64,000 bases of DNA, taken from contig NC_081410.1 of NCBI RefSeq assembly GCF_030272615.1, positions 116,447,140 to 116,511,139 of the forward strand, written 5' to 3'. Below the pieces are notes generated by a model that was not told the DNA's origin, made no database searches, and worked only from the letters and a program-made list of their open reading frames with translations. The DNA comes from Cryptomeria japonica (lineage: Eukaryota; Streptophyta; Pinopsida; Cupressales; Cupressaceae). Below are positions 45,345-60,300 of the stretch, in pieces; positions within the stretch are counted from its first letter, which is position 1; every line of letters starts with the position of its first letter. The translations under genes and the position numbers were made by a program.

Positions 45345-48300
45345 CTATTCTGCATAAGTTGCTTCAAGTAATGATTTGTCCAATCCGTGGATATCCATTA
45401 TTCTTAACGTGGTGAGCTCCTGCAGCATAATTCACTCTCATTAATATTCTGACCTTAACATGGTTTATTCTTAAATATGGTTAAAAATGGTAAAGTGCAA
45501 AGTTGTTTCACTTGTTAGATGGATCCTGAACATGCAAGCTCTCTGATGCATTCCAATAAGATAAAGGAGAAACGTGTTCCCATGGTGATGCTAGAATACA
45601 GTTCAATACCTGGCGGTGAAAATTTGTCCGGCGGTAATTCTTTCTGCGCTTTTTCTTAAAGATTATCACTGTGGCACCTAATCCCTACAAACATGTTGAA
45701 GAAAAAGATTTAAAATTTGGCAAGATAAGACAATATGCCTTTGAATCTAGCAGTCCTGAGAAAAATATCTCCCATCCTTACTTGCTCTTCAACTAGTGCA
45801 CAAACAGCTGCAGTTGGAAGCATTGGTCTACCAATAATGGTTTGTGATTGTGTTCCCAGCATCAAAACCTTGTTCAGAAGTATCTGTCAAAAAACAATTG
45901 AGATAAGAAATGTATCAAATTCTAAATATGAAAGAAAATAAATAGTAATAACAAACTGCTAAAGTAAAACCTCCAAGCGGCTAGTTTTTATCTGGGGAAA
46001 GTGTTTCTATATCTTTTCCTATGTGAATGGATTACACCTATCCAAAGATGAGCTAGCCTGAAGATTGTTTTTTAAACTAAAAGAGGGATAAAAATTTATT
46101 CAAACCAAAAGAATTACAAATCAAGGGCATTACACAGCCCTGTCAAGCTCCACTAAGTGATCCAACTTTTGAGACAAATCCAGAGGTAATTGACCCCTAC
46201 CCACAATGTTCCAATTCTGCATATAATCAGAGCCCCATTTGGCCAAACAATCCGCTACTTTGTTCCATTCTCTAGGAATGTGATTGAAAGTAATAGAATC
46301 CAAAGAAGCACACAAATTGAGAATTTGTTTAACAACCAAAGCTAAATGCCAACTAACACCTTCTAAAGTCCGCCTATTCAACAAATTCACCACCACCTAG
46401 GAATCAGAGTCACAAATGATCCTTCTCCACCCAAGCTGACAACCACACTCTACAACATAAAAAATGGCAAGAGCCTCCATCAAATTGTTAGTATGAAGAC
46501 CCTTATAAACAGAAAAGATGATCTGAACAGTCCCAAAACTATCTCGATCAACTCCACCAATACCAACATGACCAGGGTTTCACCGAGAAGAACCATCCGT
46601 GTTGAGTTTCAAAACTCCTTGAGGAGGAGGAGACCAATGCCCCTCCCTATTTATATTCTGAAGAGGATGTCTACATCTATTTCTCATGATCTGCCCTTGC
46701 TGAGGAGGAAGATGAAGACGATTGCAACAACCAACATCTCGAGGATCCACTGTTTTCAACAAGTCACATTTTGCCAAAACAGTTTCTCCCAAAGAATGAA
46801 GAATTTTTCACCACAAGCGGGGAGCCACCAACATCACATCTTGAAAAATCCTACGATTCCTCTCCAACCAGATATTCCAAATAATAAAAGAGGGGCCAAG
46901 AGCTCAAGCAATTTGAAGAAATGAGGTTGCAACAAGGGCCTTGCCCCAACGATCAAAAAACTCAGCCAAAGAAGAGACATGCCAATAGGCCTTGTTCTAC
47001 ACACCCCACCAAAAGTGTCAGATCTCCCTAGAGAAAGAACATTGGAAAAAGAGATGGGAAACACTCTCCTCACTATTATGGCACAACACACACATCAAGG
47101 GGCCCTGAAACCCACGCTTGCACAAATTGTCCCAAGTAAGACACCAATTTTGAACCACCAATCACATGAATAAGTTACACTCGAGCCACGAAAAATTGTG
47201 CCAAACATGTTTCCACCAAGGGACCTCAGTGTCGCCAAACAGCTGCCTACCAAGTTGCCCATATCTTGCAGAAACAGAGTACTTCCCAGACAAATCATTG
47301 CCAACCCAAGCCAAAACATCGTGTCCCACCAAGGCATTGCAGTCACGAGAAGCAAGAATCTGAAAAAGCTCTTGCCTATCCACCTTTGACCCTCCTGGTG
47401 GCCATTCAAAAGAGTGATTCCATCTAAAACTAACAGCCAACCCACAATTGTGAGTCACCTTATAATGCTCAACTGTGTCCCAGCCTACAGCAGTTATAAT
47501 ATAACAAAGGGACTGGAGGTGAGGATATGAAGAAAGAAGAGAAGAGTGTCCATCCCAAGAATCAAACCAAAAAAGAGCCTGTGAGCCCGAATGACAAATC
47601 CAAAAAAGCCCACTCTTAGCCAACTGAGAGCCCACTTTCAAAGTATGCCAGATCATAGAACCCCTTCCATCCAAAGGAAAACGAGGAACATTGAAAGAAA
47701 TTACACCTAGATGATACTTATGGGTGAGAATACGGGCCCAAAGCTGATGTTGACTGGTACACCAACGCTAATAAAGCTTAGCTGCAAGAGCTTGCCCATT
47801 CAAAATAGCAAAACGTAATCCAAGACCGCCCACTTTCTTTGGTCTACACGCAGTTTCCCACTTAACAAGGCTCCACTTAGCAGACGACAAGTTACCACTC
47901 CAAAGAGATTGTCGTGAGAGAGCATCAAATTCCTCAAGGAAATGCATAGGGGCTGCCTGAACAAAACACATGTAGGTAGGAAGGGCCTGGATAACAGACT
48001 TAAGAAGAGTCACTCTAGCAGTAGTAGATAACCAACGATGAGTCCAATGAGTGACCTTCTTACACAACTTATCAAGCAAAATTTGCCAGGAAGCCCTGGG
48101 TTGTCTACCAACAGCAAGAGGAATACCTAGGTAGATAAAGGGAAGAGACCCACTCTAAAACCTCAAAATAGTCATAATCTGCCTTTGAATAGCCGGAGGA
48201 GTAATAAAAAAGAAAATAGAAGACTTTTGCTCATTGACCTTCTGACCCAAAGTAGCATTGTAGGTATCTAAAGCTTGCCTAAAGGATTCAGCTTCCCAAA

Positions 48301-51300
48301 GCCAAGCCATCCCCATAAGAGAAGTGTCATCCACAAACTGGAGATGAGAAAGTTTTGGTAAACCATTGCCCCACTACCAACCATGAAGCAAGCCTTGAGA
48401 AACCCAAAACTTAAGAAATCGGCCCAACCCCTCAGCCATAATAATAAGCAGATAAGGAGATAGAGGGTCCCCTTGTCGAAGACCCCTAGTGGCGCCAAAA
48501 GGCTCTGAAGGTTCTTCATTCACAATAACCCAAAAAGAAGAAGTAACACAACTCATAGTCCAACTCACCCAATCTAGACAAAAACCAAAGGCTAAAAAAA
48601 TCTTCTCAAGAAAACTCCACCTAACTTTGCCATAAGCGTTGGCCACGTCCAACTTGATGAACATAGATTTTTCCTTAGAAGTCACCATAGAATGAATGAC
48701 TTCAGAAGCCACCACCACCCCATCCAGAATTTGTCTACCAGCAACAAAACCCCTTGCTCCTTAGAAATGACAACAGGAAGACAAGTTTTGAGCCTCTCTG
48801 CAATCAATTTAGTAATAATCTTGTACACCACATTACAAAGAGCAATAGGTCTAAGGAATTCAAGCTTATCAGCACCTTCCTTTTTAGGAATGAGAACTAG
48901 AAAAGTAGAATTCAAGGCTCAAAGCATATGTTTACTATGGAGAGCTTTGCCCTTGTTCATCCTGAACATAACCTCTTCTAATTCAAGCATAGAAATCGAA
49001 CGAATGAGAGAATCATTCATCACATTGGTGATCAATGAGGGAATGCAAGCAAGGATCAAATTCTCATCATCGTCAACCGCAGGTGAATCTTCAGCAAAAA
49101 GAACAAAGTAAAACTGACGAGCTTCTCTAGACAAAGTCAGCAAAGAAGAAATTGAAAGACCCTCAGAATTAACCAAAGAAAAAAAATAACTCTTATTACA
49201 ACGGGCTTGAACAAAATGATGGAAGAAAGCAGTATTCTTGTTCCCTTCCTGAAGCCAATCAATTCGCAGTATTCTTGTTCCCTTCCTGAAGCCAATCAAT
49301 TCGAGCCTTTTGTTTCCAAAAAATCTCCTCATGAAGCTCCCACTCCACATTTCTCACAACCTGGGATTCAGCTTTTCCAAGAGCATCCGAAAAACCAAAA
49401 TCCCAAATTTGGCGAGTAATCACGTCAAGGTGTGCCTAAGCATCCCTTTTCTTGGCCTAAAGGTTGCCGAAACACAACCTATTTCATCGCTTACGGTGAT
49501 ACTTAACATATTGAAGCTTCTTAACAAATGAATACATAGTTTTACCATAAGCACGGCCCCCATCTCTCCACCATTGAGCTATGAGATCATGCAGGGAAGA
49601 GTCCCGGAGCCACATAAGCTGAAATTTAAATGGAGGATTCTTTGGAACAGTAAAAGAAGAAGCGGAAAACTTAATTGGCCAATGATCAAAACCCCTCCAG
49701 TCAAGAATTTCAAAACAAGTAACTAAGCTACCCCCCACCCAAAAACTAGAGACAATAAATCTATCCAACCGTTCAGAGATTGCATCCGGCCCACTCTGTC
49801 TATTATTCCAAGTGAAAATCCCATTCAAACGCTGAACATCAACTAAAGCAAGAGAATCCACATTTACCCGAAAAAAGATCGGAAGTAGGACCAAGCCTAG
49901 GCAGCCCCCCTCTTTTCTCCTCCAAACTCCACATAATTGAAATCACCAGCTAAAACCCAAGGAAGATATGGAGCACATGATCGGACATACCTTATATGAG
50001 CCCAAAGTTGAATTTTACCACGGATATCAATCGAAGCATAAACATTAGTGACCAAAATAGTCTCACCAGTTTCCAAAGCTTTGGCAACCATGGAGATGGA
50101 AGAATGACTAGAAATCCACCCAAGAGGAACAACCTTACACAGGTCAACCTCCAGAGTTTCCCTGGGAACCAATACACTGACACTGACCGGAAAACCAGAT
50201 ACAAGAAGCATACTGAATCATGAAGTCAAGTGAAAGCTTAATCTCCCGAATACAAAAGATGTCTAGAGAATGAACAACGACCAAATCATGAATAGCCTTT
50301 TGATAGGAGGTGCTATTCAACCCCCTTACATTCCAAGACAGAATAATCATGGCGGTGATTGGAGGAAGCGAACATCAATGGGCTTAACAGACCCAAATTC
50401 CACCAACAGTTCCCCAGCTAACTTGATCTACTCCTAGTCCTTTTTGCCGCTAGCTTTGGAAGAACTATAAAAAAAAACCTTCTTAAGGGATCTTTGCTAC
50501 AAACCCAAAGCCTGAGAAGGCCCTCTTCCCTTGCCAGAAGCTAAGACCTCCTTAGCCAAATTTGCCAAGACAATATCGTCCTGCAGATCTGTAGAGTCAG
50601 CTGGACCTCCCGAACCAAGACCAGGCCCATTATGGGGCTCCCCCTACTACTGCACATCAACTGAACCCATAATAACATTCCACTGCTCCTGCACAACATC
50701 CATATTCATACCAATAGCCCCAGAAGAAACATCCACTGGAATCCCTTCCTCCAAGGCTAAAGTGTCCAACACCTCAAATCTATTGAAGCCCTCATCATTC
50801 TAGCTATCCCTATAAGATTGCTTATGTCCTCTTCCCTTAGCACGAGGCTTTGCAGGAGTAAAACCATCCTTATCAGGGCCACCATCTTTCACCGGAGCCT
50901 TTCCTCTATCCCCGTTATCCCCCTTCAGAGCCGAGGACGAAGGACCCCCAATTGCCCTACTAACCCTAGGACACTGTCGCTGAAGGTGTCCATACTCATG
51001 GCAAATGCGACAATGAAAAGGAAGAGATTCATAGTCTAATTGTTGAACCCGTGAGAAAGAGCCTAAACAAATTTCCAAAGAATCCGGCAATGGATGATTT
51101 AAATCAATCTCAATACAAATACGAGCAAAAGAAATAACCTTTTTCTCAAGGATCTGTTGAACTATCGCAGCCAGCTTGCCTAGCAGAGTAGCAATCCGTT
51201 GCAAGATATCCTCCCTCCAAAACTCCAAAGGAAGTCACGGCAGGCGTACCCAGACAAGAACCCTTGAAGGCAATTCTTCAGCCGAATTGAAACCCGCATG

Positions 51301-54300
51301 CCAAGGTTTAATGAACAAACCCACGCGATTATAAAAATAGGGTCCTCCCTCAAAAACTTGATTCCGATCAGACATGCAAGAAAAAACAATCAAGAAATAG
51401 CTATTCACAGCCAGCATGATATCCATGTCGCCTTCAACCTGCCAAGAACGGCAAATCTAAGCTTCCAACCCTGACAGAGAAAACGAATACCAAGAAATTT
51501 ACAGATTAGAGCATGTTTGCTCCAATAAGCAACATCTTCCATAACCGATTCGGGCGGAATGACCAAAACCAGACGATCTTGACTTCTCGGTAGACAACCA
51601 TTCACTTTCTTAAGCTTGGAACTCTCACCCACATAAAATGAGTCTGATGACCTTGCATGCACACCCGAAGAGGATCTATGGGGCGGCACGATACCAGCAA
51701 CCACTAAGCTACTGGAAATCCGCTGCTCCTCCATACCTACACCAAACGGCCACTAAGATCCGCACACCCTCACAGCAAAATCCCACCACCTCACGGCAAA
51801 GAGAACCCACACCGCTACACACCAAAACCCTCACCCCAGGAAAACAAAAAAAAAACACCCCCTAGCAGAAGCACCACAGCAACAAACCCCACCGCCAGAT
51901 GAAAGAAAGCACACCCTAGACACACAACACACAGCGCAGAAGAAACGTGAGGCTAGGGAAGCCCTAGCCTGCGCAAGAGAACCGGACTGTCGCCATCTAC
52001 CTAGAATCGATTCATCCAGCCTGAAGATTGTTGAACTTCATACTCAGTAGATGAAAAATATGTGATTTCCCTTATCAAAAAAACAAAATTAGAAAGAACT
52101 GACTACAGGAGAATAATGATCTGAATTCAGGAAAACGCTCATCATTCTGAATGACATTTCATGTGTTAAGAGATGATTCTCATTCAATCAGTATAGGAAT
52201 AAAAGAAAGAATGTATACCTTACTTTTTGTAATACTAATGCATGGCAACATCCTTTTGACACATCCTAAGAGTTGTTTCCTTTTAGATCCATCCGGGAAT
52301 AAATCAAATAATTCATAACCTGCCTTGTCCAATGCATGACACTATATCTAACCAGAATGGATCATCATCCTTGTGACATACCTTTATCAAATAGAGTTCT
52401 TAACCCATAGTTTTGAGTAAATAGTAGATTAATCATACAGCGGGGATCAGTTAAGTTACCTTGCAACTAGATTATAAATATGTGGAGCTGTTAAATCTTC
52501 TAACATCCAAGAAACCTCATCAATGGAACTTGAGAAAATTTGCATTGCACCTTACTTAAATGTCCCACATGAAACATAAAGGTAATGTATAGGCATGTGA
52601 AAGATTGTGTTTGATCTCACCATACCTTCCTTGGCACCTCGAATCACAAATGTGATGGCATATTCTTGCATTTGGTCTAAATAGAACTCTTTCACTGGTA
52701 ATGATAAGTAAGGACCAGGCACATAAAATTTTCACCCAAGAGGACCCAAGTAGGGTAACCCATAGTCACCAGATCAGCTTGGCTCTAATGCAACTAATTA
52801 TAATGATGGGGTCCTAGCTCACCTGAGGTTACATGTACCACAAGCTGGCTGCTCCATAACCTAGGGTTATTATCAGTGATGATAATAACTAAATAATATG
52901 AATAAGCACTAGGCATGTAGCAGTATATAGATAATTGGCTTAGCTCAACCAAGATTCTGTTTGATAAAGAACACTTAGTTACTGAGAACATTTTGTATAT
53001 ATTATAAGTTTTCATGAATTCTATATCATGTCTCCTTGCATTTCTGGCCAGACACTCTGACCAAAAAGCCCAAACAGTGGCATTCAAAGAAGTGAACTTC
53101 TCAACTGTCATCCAGACTGTTCTTTATATTTGTAACCTGCTTTTGAAATTTGTCCAAAGTATGACTATTAGTAACCTTATATAAAGCACACTCTGACTGT
53201 CTTCTTCACATATTGACTTGCTAACAGTGTTGCCATCATTTATAAGGATAACAAATAAAATGAAATTTTACTAATCTCAATAGAATGGCTCCTAGAATTT
53301 GTAGAAGGTAAGATTGTCATAACAGCAAAATTAGATTGCAAGAATGACAACTAGTTCAAATTCAGTGGTTATGGATGCAAACAAAAAATTTAAAATTTGA
53401 TAGAGCATCCCCTTTATCGAAATATACTACGATGCTTAAAAAACTTCCAGGAGGTGGGGGACTCCTTTGGAATTGTAACGAGTGTAAAGCCAACTTTAAG
53501 AGCTCGTATTTTTGAGTGAAAAATCACTTTTGTGGCATAAGTGGGAAAGGGATTAGAATATGTGACGGGCTAGATGGGAATGGATTGTCAAACGAAAAAT
53601 TCATTGCATACAATAGAGAACAACAAGAAGCTGATGGTGTGACTGAAAGAGAAAAACTAAGATCTCATCCTTTAGCAAAGAAAAAATCAACGACTTTTTC
53701 CTACAGATTCTCAACCAGTAATGGCTTCCCAACATCCTTTCTTGGAGACATCGTCTATCCAAGCAGAAGATCCCACTCCTTCCTACAAAAGAGGCCCATT
53801 GGAAAAGGCATTCAAATGAAGCATATTACAGAGGAAAAAGTTGCACGTTGAATTTATGCTAATGGTCTTCCTTTCAACTTGGTAAGATCACCATATTGGC
53901 GGGAAATGGAGGTGGCAATCAATAGTGCACCTTTTGGTTTAAAAAGTCCTCGGTATGCAAAAGTGCGAAACACCTTATTTGCAAAAGAAAAAAAGATTGT
54001 AGAGACACCACTCAAACCAATTAGGGATTCTTGGATTGAAATGGGAGTTTCTATTGTTTTTTATGGATGGAAAGATTGCAAAAACCGTCCTTTAATAAAT
54101 GTTATTGCAGTGTCCCCCAAAGGACAATGTTGTTGAAGGCAGTTAATAGTGAAGGGCAAATTAAAGATCCAAAATTCATTTCTAAGATCTTCATTGAGTC
54201 CATAGAGATGGTGGGTCCTAACTATGTTGACCAAATCATTACAGACATGCAAAAAATTGCAGAGCTGCAGGTGCTTTGGTTGAGGAAAGATATGAACATA

Positions 54301-57300
54301 TTTTTGCGAGACCTTGCACCGTACACTCCCTTAACTTGGAGATGCAAGCAACTGGCACTCAAATAGAGAGGGTGAAAGATATATACCAAGAGGATGAGGA
54401 GATCCAAATGTTTGTGATAAACCACGGCCACCATATGTCACAAGGCAATTTCAGGACTTTCTCAAGGTTGGAATTGTTGAAGGTAAATTTAATTTAGTTA
54501 TTTAACTAATTTTTTAATTTTATTTATGCCATGTTTAATATGTATATAATATTTTTTAATGTGTTATTAACATATTTTTTTGCATGATCCTGGGTTGCTA
54601 CGACCCAATTTGCATCACACACAATCGTTCTGAAACGACTTGTGAAGGTGTGAAAGGCATTGGATGCCATGATTATTAGCAACCTATGGAGTATTTGCGA
54701 GCAATCAAATTTAGGGAGGGCCTAGAAGGTCAAGTCATTGATCTTGGATGACAATTGGTGGGCTCGTGTGGAATGTCTTGAATTTAACCAAGCCCATCAT
54801 GAATATGATCAGGTTTGTTGATACAGATCAGCCATATTTGGGGGAAATCTATGATGGCATGGACTCCATTATAGAAAAAATAAAGGTTATAATAGCACAA
54901 ATTGAGAATGACCATGAAGAAACATTTTTCCAAAGTGAAAAAAATCAAAAATCGTCGGTAGGACAAGATGAACACACCATTGCACCTCCTTGCATATGCA
55001 TTATCTCCCAAATACTATAGCTCACAAATACTTGCTTTGCCAAGGAGAACTCCACCATACAGAGATAGTGAAGTTGCTAATGGGTACAAGTGAGCATTCA
55101 AAAGACTCTTCTCGGGTGATAGTTGCTTTTGAGTTGCACTTGCAGCTCAATTTCTCTTTTAGCTAGCAGTCTTTAGTAATACTCAAGAAAAATAGTTGAG
55201 AAACTTATGATTTTTATGCCAAATCATGCGAGGAGAAATTTAACATGAATGTGGAAAGTGCTCATTTCATAAGCGCAGGCTAGTCAACTTGGTCATGTCA
55301 TTTCAAAAAATAGATTAGAGATGATTACCTGGAAGTTTAAGGCAATCTTGGAGTGGCCAGCTCCAAACATTACAACTGAGAGACATCTCCATATAATATT
55401 GAGCTTTTATCGTATGTTCACTTGGCATTTGAAGAAGTTTACAGCTCCTAAAAATTCCTTAATGAAATCAGATACTTAGAATTGTTTTGAACATTTATAG
55501 CTTAGGAATGATTTCAAGTTCTGAAAGGATGTGTAACAAAAATTCCAATTTTGGCTCTTCCAAACTGTAATAAATCATTTGAGGTTGAGTCGATGCATCA
55601 AGTGTGGCTGTTGGAGCAATGCTCAGTAGGAAGGGTAGTCCAAAACCTTACCACAGAGAAAAAAATCAATGAATAAAATAAGTGCAACAACTATGCTCAA
55701 GTGTTATTTGTAGCAGAATCCCCAGTTTAGGCTCTTCACACTTTTAATAAGTTTTTGAGGTTGTATTACCCATCAATTAGTGTCATACTTGATCGTGAAG
55801 GTCATCTTATAGATTGCCGTGGTGAAAAATACAATGAAGCAAAGTATAACACCTATGGGCAAGAGTTATGCAAACATTGAGCCATTGGAGACATAAATTT
55901 ATGCCATAGGATTGTGTATCGTATAACTAATCACAATCCTTGAAGTATTTACAGACTAGTGATAGGTTTCATGATTTTACCAAATAATTGAATTATATGC
56001 AAATCTTTTCTTTAAAGTGGTAGCAGATCCATTGAGCCAACAAAAACATTGTTAATTACTATGACTGATAAGGTAGTTAGTCTTCGACCACTTTATGATA
56101 ATAATCAATATTTTGGGATAGCTGACAAAAATTGCAAAGAGCCATATATAGGATACAAGAGTACCCGTTTGAATTATATGATCCAGGATGGACTTTCGGT
56201 TTGACTGGAAACAGTTGTGTATTCCATATGGTAAAACGAGGGAGGCGCTTATACAAGAAGCACACTTCAAGTCTTGATGCACATTTCAAAAAATAATAAA
56301 AGCTTAATAAGCTATGTTCCAAGGCTTTTTAGGGACAGCAGGACATGTTTTGGGGATTGCAGTCCGGGAGACCATTTTTGGGGGATGGCAGGGGACAGCA
56401 GTAAATAGGGAAACTCAAATACAAGTTTAACTATACATGACATCAAAATTGAAGTTTAGGCATTCAAATAACGTATCAAATTTGATATTAAAATTAATCA
56501 AAGAGTCCGAAAGAAGTTGAGATAGCTGATAGCAGTATAGTGGAAATAAAAATATACAATAGAAATTTCTAATTTCATTGTTCAACCTCAAATTTTTCAA
56601 TAGACAATAGCAGTATGAAAAAAATAGTATTTAAACCTTTAATTTAGTCCTGTATAAGTCATTGTTCTGAATTGTAATCCTTGTGAGCACACTTGTGGAG
56701 AGAATCCATTATGGCTTTCTTGTTCTGATTATATAGAAAATAATACTATGAGTTATTATTGCAGTGGAAATGCAGATATCTCAACACTGAATTCATACAT
56801 GAGACCGGCTTAAATTGTATTCATAATTAGTAAATGCACAAATATCTCAGGAACCCCTAATATGTTAGCCAGCATTGATGAAATTCTCAGAAAACAAAAA
56901 CTATAGTTGGATATTAAACTATGATCATCCTGCACTAATTTTTTCAAAACATTGCAAAAAGAAATTTGCTGTTGGGGACACCTGGTCGTCCTGAGGCAGT
57001 CAAGGGACATCTTGGACAATTCCATTTGTCTCGTGGACAGCCAAATGTCCCAGCATTTCAGGGTTTTAAATGGTATCCCATGGACATTACAGAAAACTTG
57101 TGCAAACTGCGGATGGCCACTGCTGTCCCAAATTCCTCAAAATGCTGCACAGGCAGCAATACAGGTTTGAGAAGGGCAGATGCATCCCATGTAACAAAAT
57201 TAAAAAGTACCAGCGCTGCTATTGTCCAAGTACAGCAAGAAGGGGACCAAGTATGTCATCAGCTGCCATACTTCTCAACAAGGGTAAACAAAGGAAATGT

Positions 57301-60300
57301 AGGCAGGCACCAGCTATTGCCAGCCCTTGAAAAGCCTTAGCAATACATCAGTTTGGATTTTGTGTAGGGTCTACCTTGGGCTCAAAGAGGAAACAATAAT
57401 GTTTTCTTGTGGCTGAGTAATTTTCTAAAATGGATCATTATATTGCTTGAAATTAGCATCGGGATGCATCGCTCCAATTGCTATTATAAGAAATGGCAGA
57501 GCCAAATGGATTGCTACTTTGTCTCACTTTAATAGGAAATGCAAAATTTGTGAGCCATGGTTGGCAAACTCTAGGCAAAATGTTGGGCATTAGACTTCAG
57601 AATAGTTGTGCATATCCTTAATTGGGTGAGCAAATTGGCTTTTTGTCATGCTGTCTGCTGAGGGACTGGAAATGGTGATGGGATTTGGAATTACGTCAAC
57701 AACCACATCAATGACTTGTATATTATTAACCATTCAAATTGTATTTGGGTTTTATCCTAAAATAGTTTCTATGGATTTTATTCTAAAAGAGTTTCTGAAT
57801 TAAAACCTTTAACAGCATAAGAGAACAAAGCTCACAATTCCGCAGATGATAGAATTCTTTAAACAGGATGAAATTAATATTGAACAGTGTAAAAGATTAC
57901 AAGGGCAGGGCAGCTTGGGAAAAAGGAGAAAAGCAGTGCCAAATTGGAGTGTTGGTATTGATGTACTGCCCTAAAGACTGATTTTACAAAGGCGAACATA
58001 ACAAATTAAAAATAAAGTTTAGCCCTTGCCAAATGTTAAGAAACAAGGTAACAATTCCATAGTGTAGGGACTCGGACTCGCCAATAACTTTTTTTTACTT
58101 GAACCTGGACTCAATGGGAAAATACAGCCAAAATTCTGCCATTAAAAAAATATATTATATGAAAAGAAAATGTTTTTAATGGTTTCTTTTTAAATTTCGA
58201 GTTGATTTTCTGTTTTCTTCACAAACTTGGCCAGGTCTCCTACTCTTGGCTGCAGACTCACCAAGCCTAACTCAGACTTGGATCTAGAGGTCCTCGCTGA
58301 CTCTCAACACACTGAATAATTATCATATCTTAAAGCTTCTGCCTGAATTGCATATATCACCCACAGCTTAAAAACTTAGTGAATTCTCGCCAAACTTATG
58401 AGCAAGTTTGCAGGCAGGGTAGCTCACAAAAGAACATGAGCCGAGTCCAAAAAACTTTTGAGTTTTTCATAAGTTCAAGTGAATTTCAGCTGTATTTCAC
58501 AAGTTTTCTGCAGATCCAACTAGCATAAAGGAAAAAAAATCATAGGTCCACGATTAAAACCTGATTTTTTGTGGTTTTTGTCATTTTCATCTTCGGTAAT
58601 TAGGAACTAGGCAGCATGAATTGATTGCCACGTGATTAAAAGGATTTATCAACAGTTGATTAAAACTTAAAAGCAATAAAATTATGAAGAATGGCATTCA
58701 CCATGAAGGAAGATCCCAGTAGCCTTGATGGACTTAAATTAGGCCTCATTGCAGTTGCTCCACCCCTCAACCCTGGGAATGAGCCTGGAGTGCTGTCCAT
58801 GGACACAGTGAGGGGCGCTGCTGCCCCCAGAGCCACCTGGCTCTGATTTTAAAAGCAAAACATGAAAACTGCTTGGGGCTATGCCAGAAGAAAAAGCAGG
58901 GTTTTTTCCCTGTATTTGGCTCGAGATAACAAAAACAGCTTTGTTTCCCTGCTTTTCTGAATTTTTCTGTAGCTTTTGGTCTCCCAAGTAATTGGATTCG
59001 ATATTTTATGCATACTTTAAGTTTACCAAGTCAAACCCAATTCTGAGTAATGCTGCTATGATCAAAATAGACTTCTGTAATCTCTAAATGAATGTTTTAT
59101 GCGTCTGATGCATTATTTAAGTTTATTTTGTGTATTTAGCTTTTTTTTATTTGCAGTCTCTCAAGTATGAGTCAAAATTTTGGGCTGCCAAGTATTTGCT
59201 GAGTATGAGTTTTTGACTGTGATCTCATCCATCTTCCATGTTAACTTATTTTATGATAACAAAATAAAAAGCTTTGGTAAAACTATGGCAGTTCACCAAC
59301 ATAACAACTTCAAAATGCGATACAGGATAGCCAAATAAATCCTTTTGAAGAAATTTTAGAAAATAAAATGACTGCACTACCTTTTCAGCATAGATATAAC
59401 AAACTGTGCTCAGTCAAATGAAGGAACAAAAGAACTGGAGGGATTTGCAGCTAACCTGCCTGAAGAATTTTGTCACCAAAATATGCTGTGTCGAAAATTG
59501 AACCACGTAGACCATGATTTTCAGACTAGTGGGTTTAACAAAGGAGGTTGAGCATGCAATACTCACAAATTTTTTGTAGCTTTCATTACAGGTAGATCTG
59601 TGACTAATATTAGCAACATTAGAAGTCATAGGCATGGAATGGTAGAAATAGCACCTCTCTGAAAACCTACAAACTAGTTGCTAATTTAGGCACTTTAATG
59701 TAATTAAATATATTACCAAGAAGTGGAGGCTGCAGGCAGAACAGAAGGATAATATCTTCTTATAGAAACAACTTAGAAAAGGCATCATCTGCTTAAAAGA
59801 TGAATATAAAATAATTAGCAGAGATACGATTCAGTAGCTTTTTCAATAGAATGAAAGTGAAATTTCAGATACACTGTCTCATGTGTGGATGTGAGTTGCA
59901 CTGCTGATTTATTTTGCTGTTTGCAATATGCTTTAAAGTTTCATTAATCCCATCACTGTGTTATAGTTTTGTTGATCCACTCCTCAGACCATGGCATAGG
60001 TTTGAATCCTGTCGCTGCAACAAGGTACCCCCATATACAGGATGTACTCGAGGCATATCAAATATTGAGTATACTATTGACAATAGTCTCTATATTTGGA
60101 GTATTTCAAGATAGGTAAACCATTCAAGGATAAATATAGAGATAAGCAAAATACAAGTGTACCTTATACCTTCTGGTTAACATCCGCATACTTCAACTTC
60201 TCGACAACAATACGATCCCCACTAGACACCTTGAATTGATGGGCACCAACCTGTCATAATAAAAACCACTTCAAAAAAATTGCTTGGAACCAGTGCAGAA

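Larger units (their letters stand above)
46070..52017 (-). mobile_element. Near full-length L1-type LINE inserted in a bL21 intron
   Basis: Perfect 15-bp direct repeats agcctgaagattgtt flank it at 46055-46069 and 52018-52032. The element is 5948 bp, minus orientation, with a GC-rich 5' UTR (52017-51735), ORF1, ORF2 and a short A-rich 3' end. It lies 186 bp upstream of the exon at 45883-45782, in the same orientation as the host gene. Frameshifts and stops in both ORFs indicate an inactive copy. Confidence 0.93.

Noticed and set aside
46493-49531. Many plus-strand frames opposite the LINE
   Set aside because: They are antisense shadows of LINE ORF2, whose domains read clearly on the minus strand.
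56966-57340. 124-codon frame and an overlapping Cys/Lys-rich frame (57070-57330)
   Set aside because: Two frames are open at once, neither matches a known domain, and the region lies within a repeat-rich intron on the opposite strand to the gene.
59985-60025. tRNA- or SINE-like box B (aggtttgaatcctgtcg)
   Set aside because: It resembles a Pol III B box, but no A box or cloverleaf can be formed around it.
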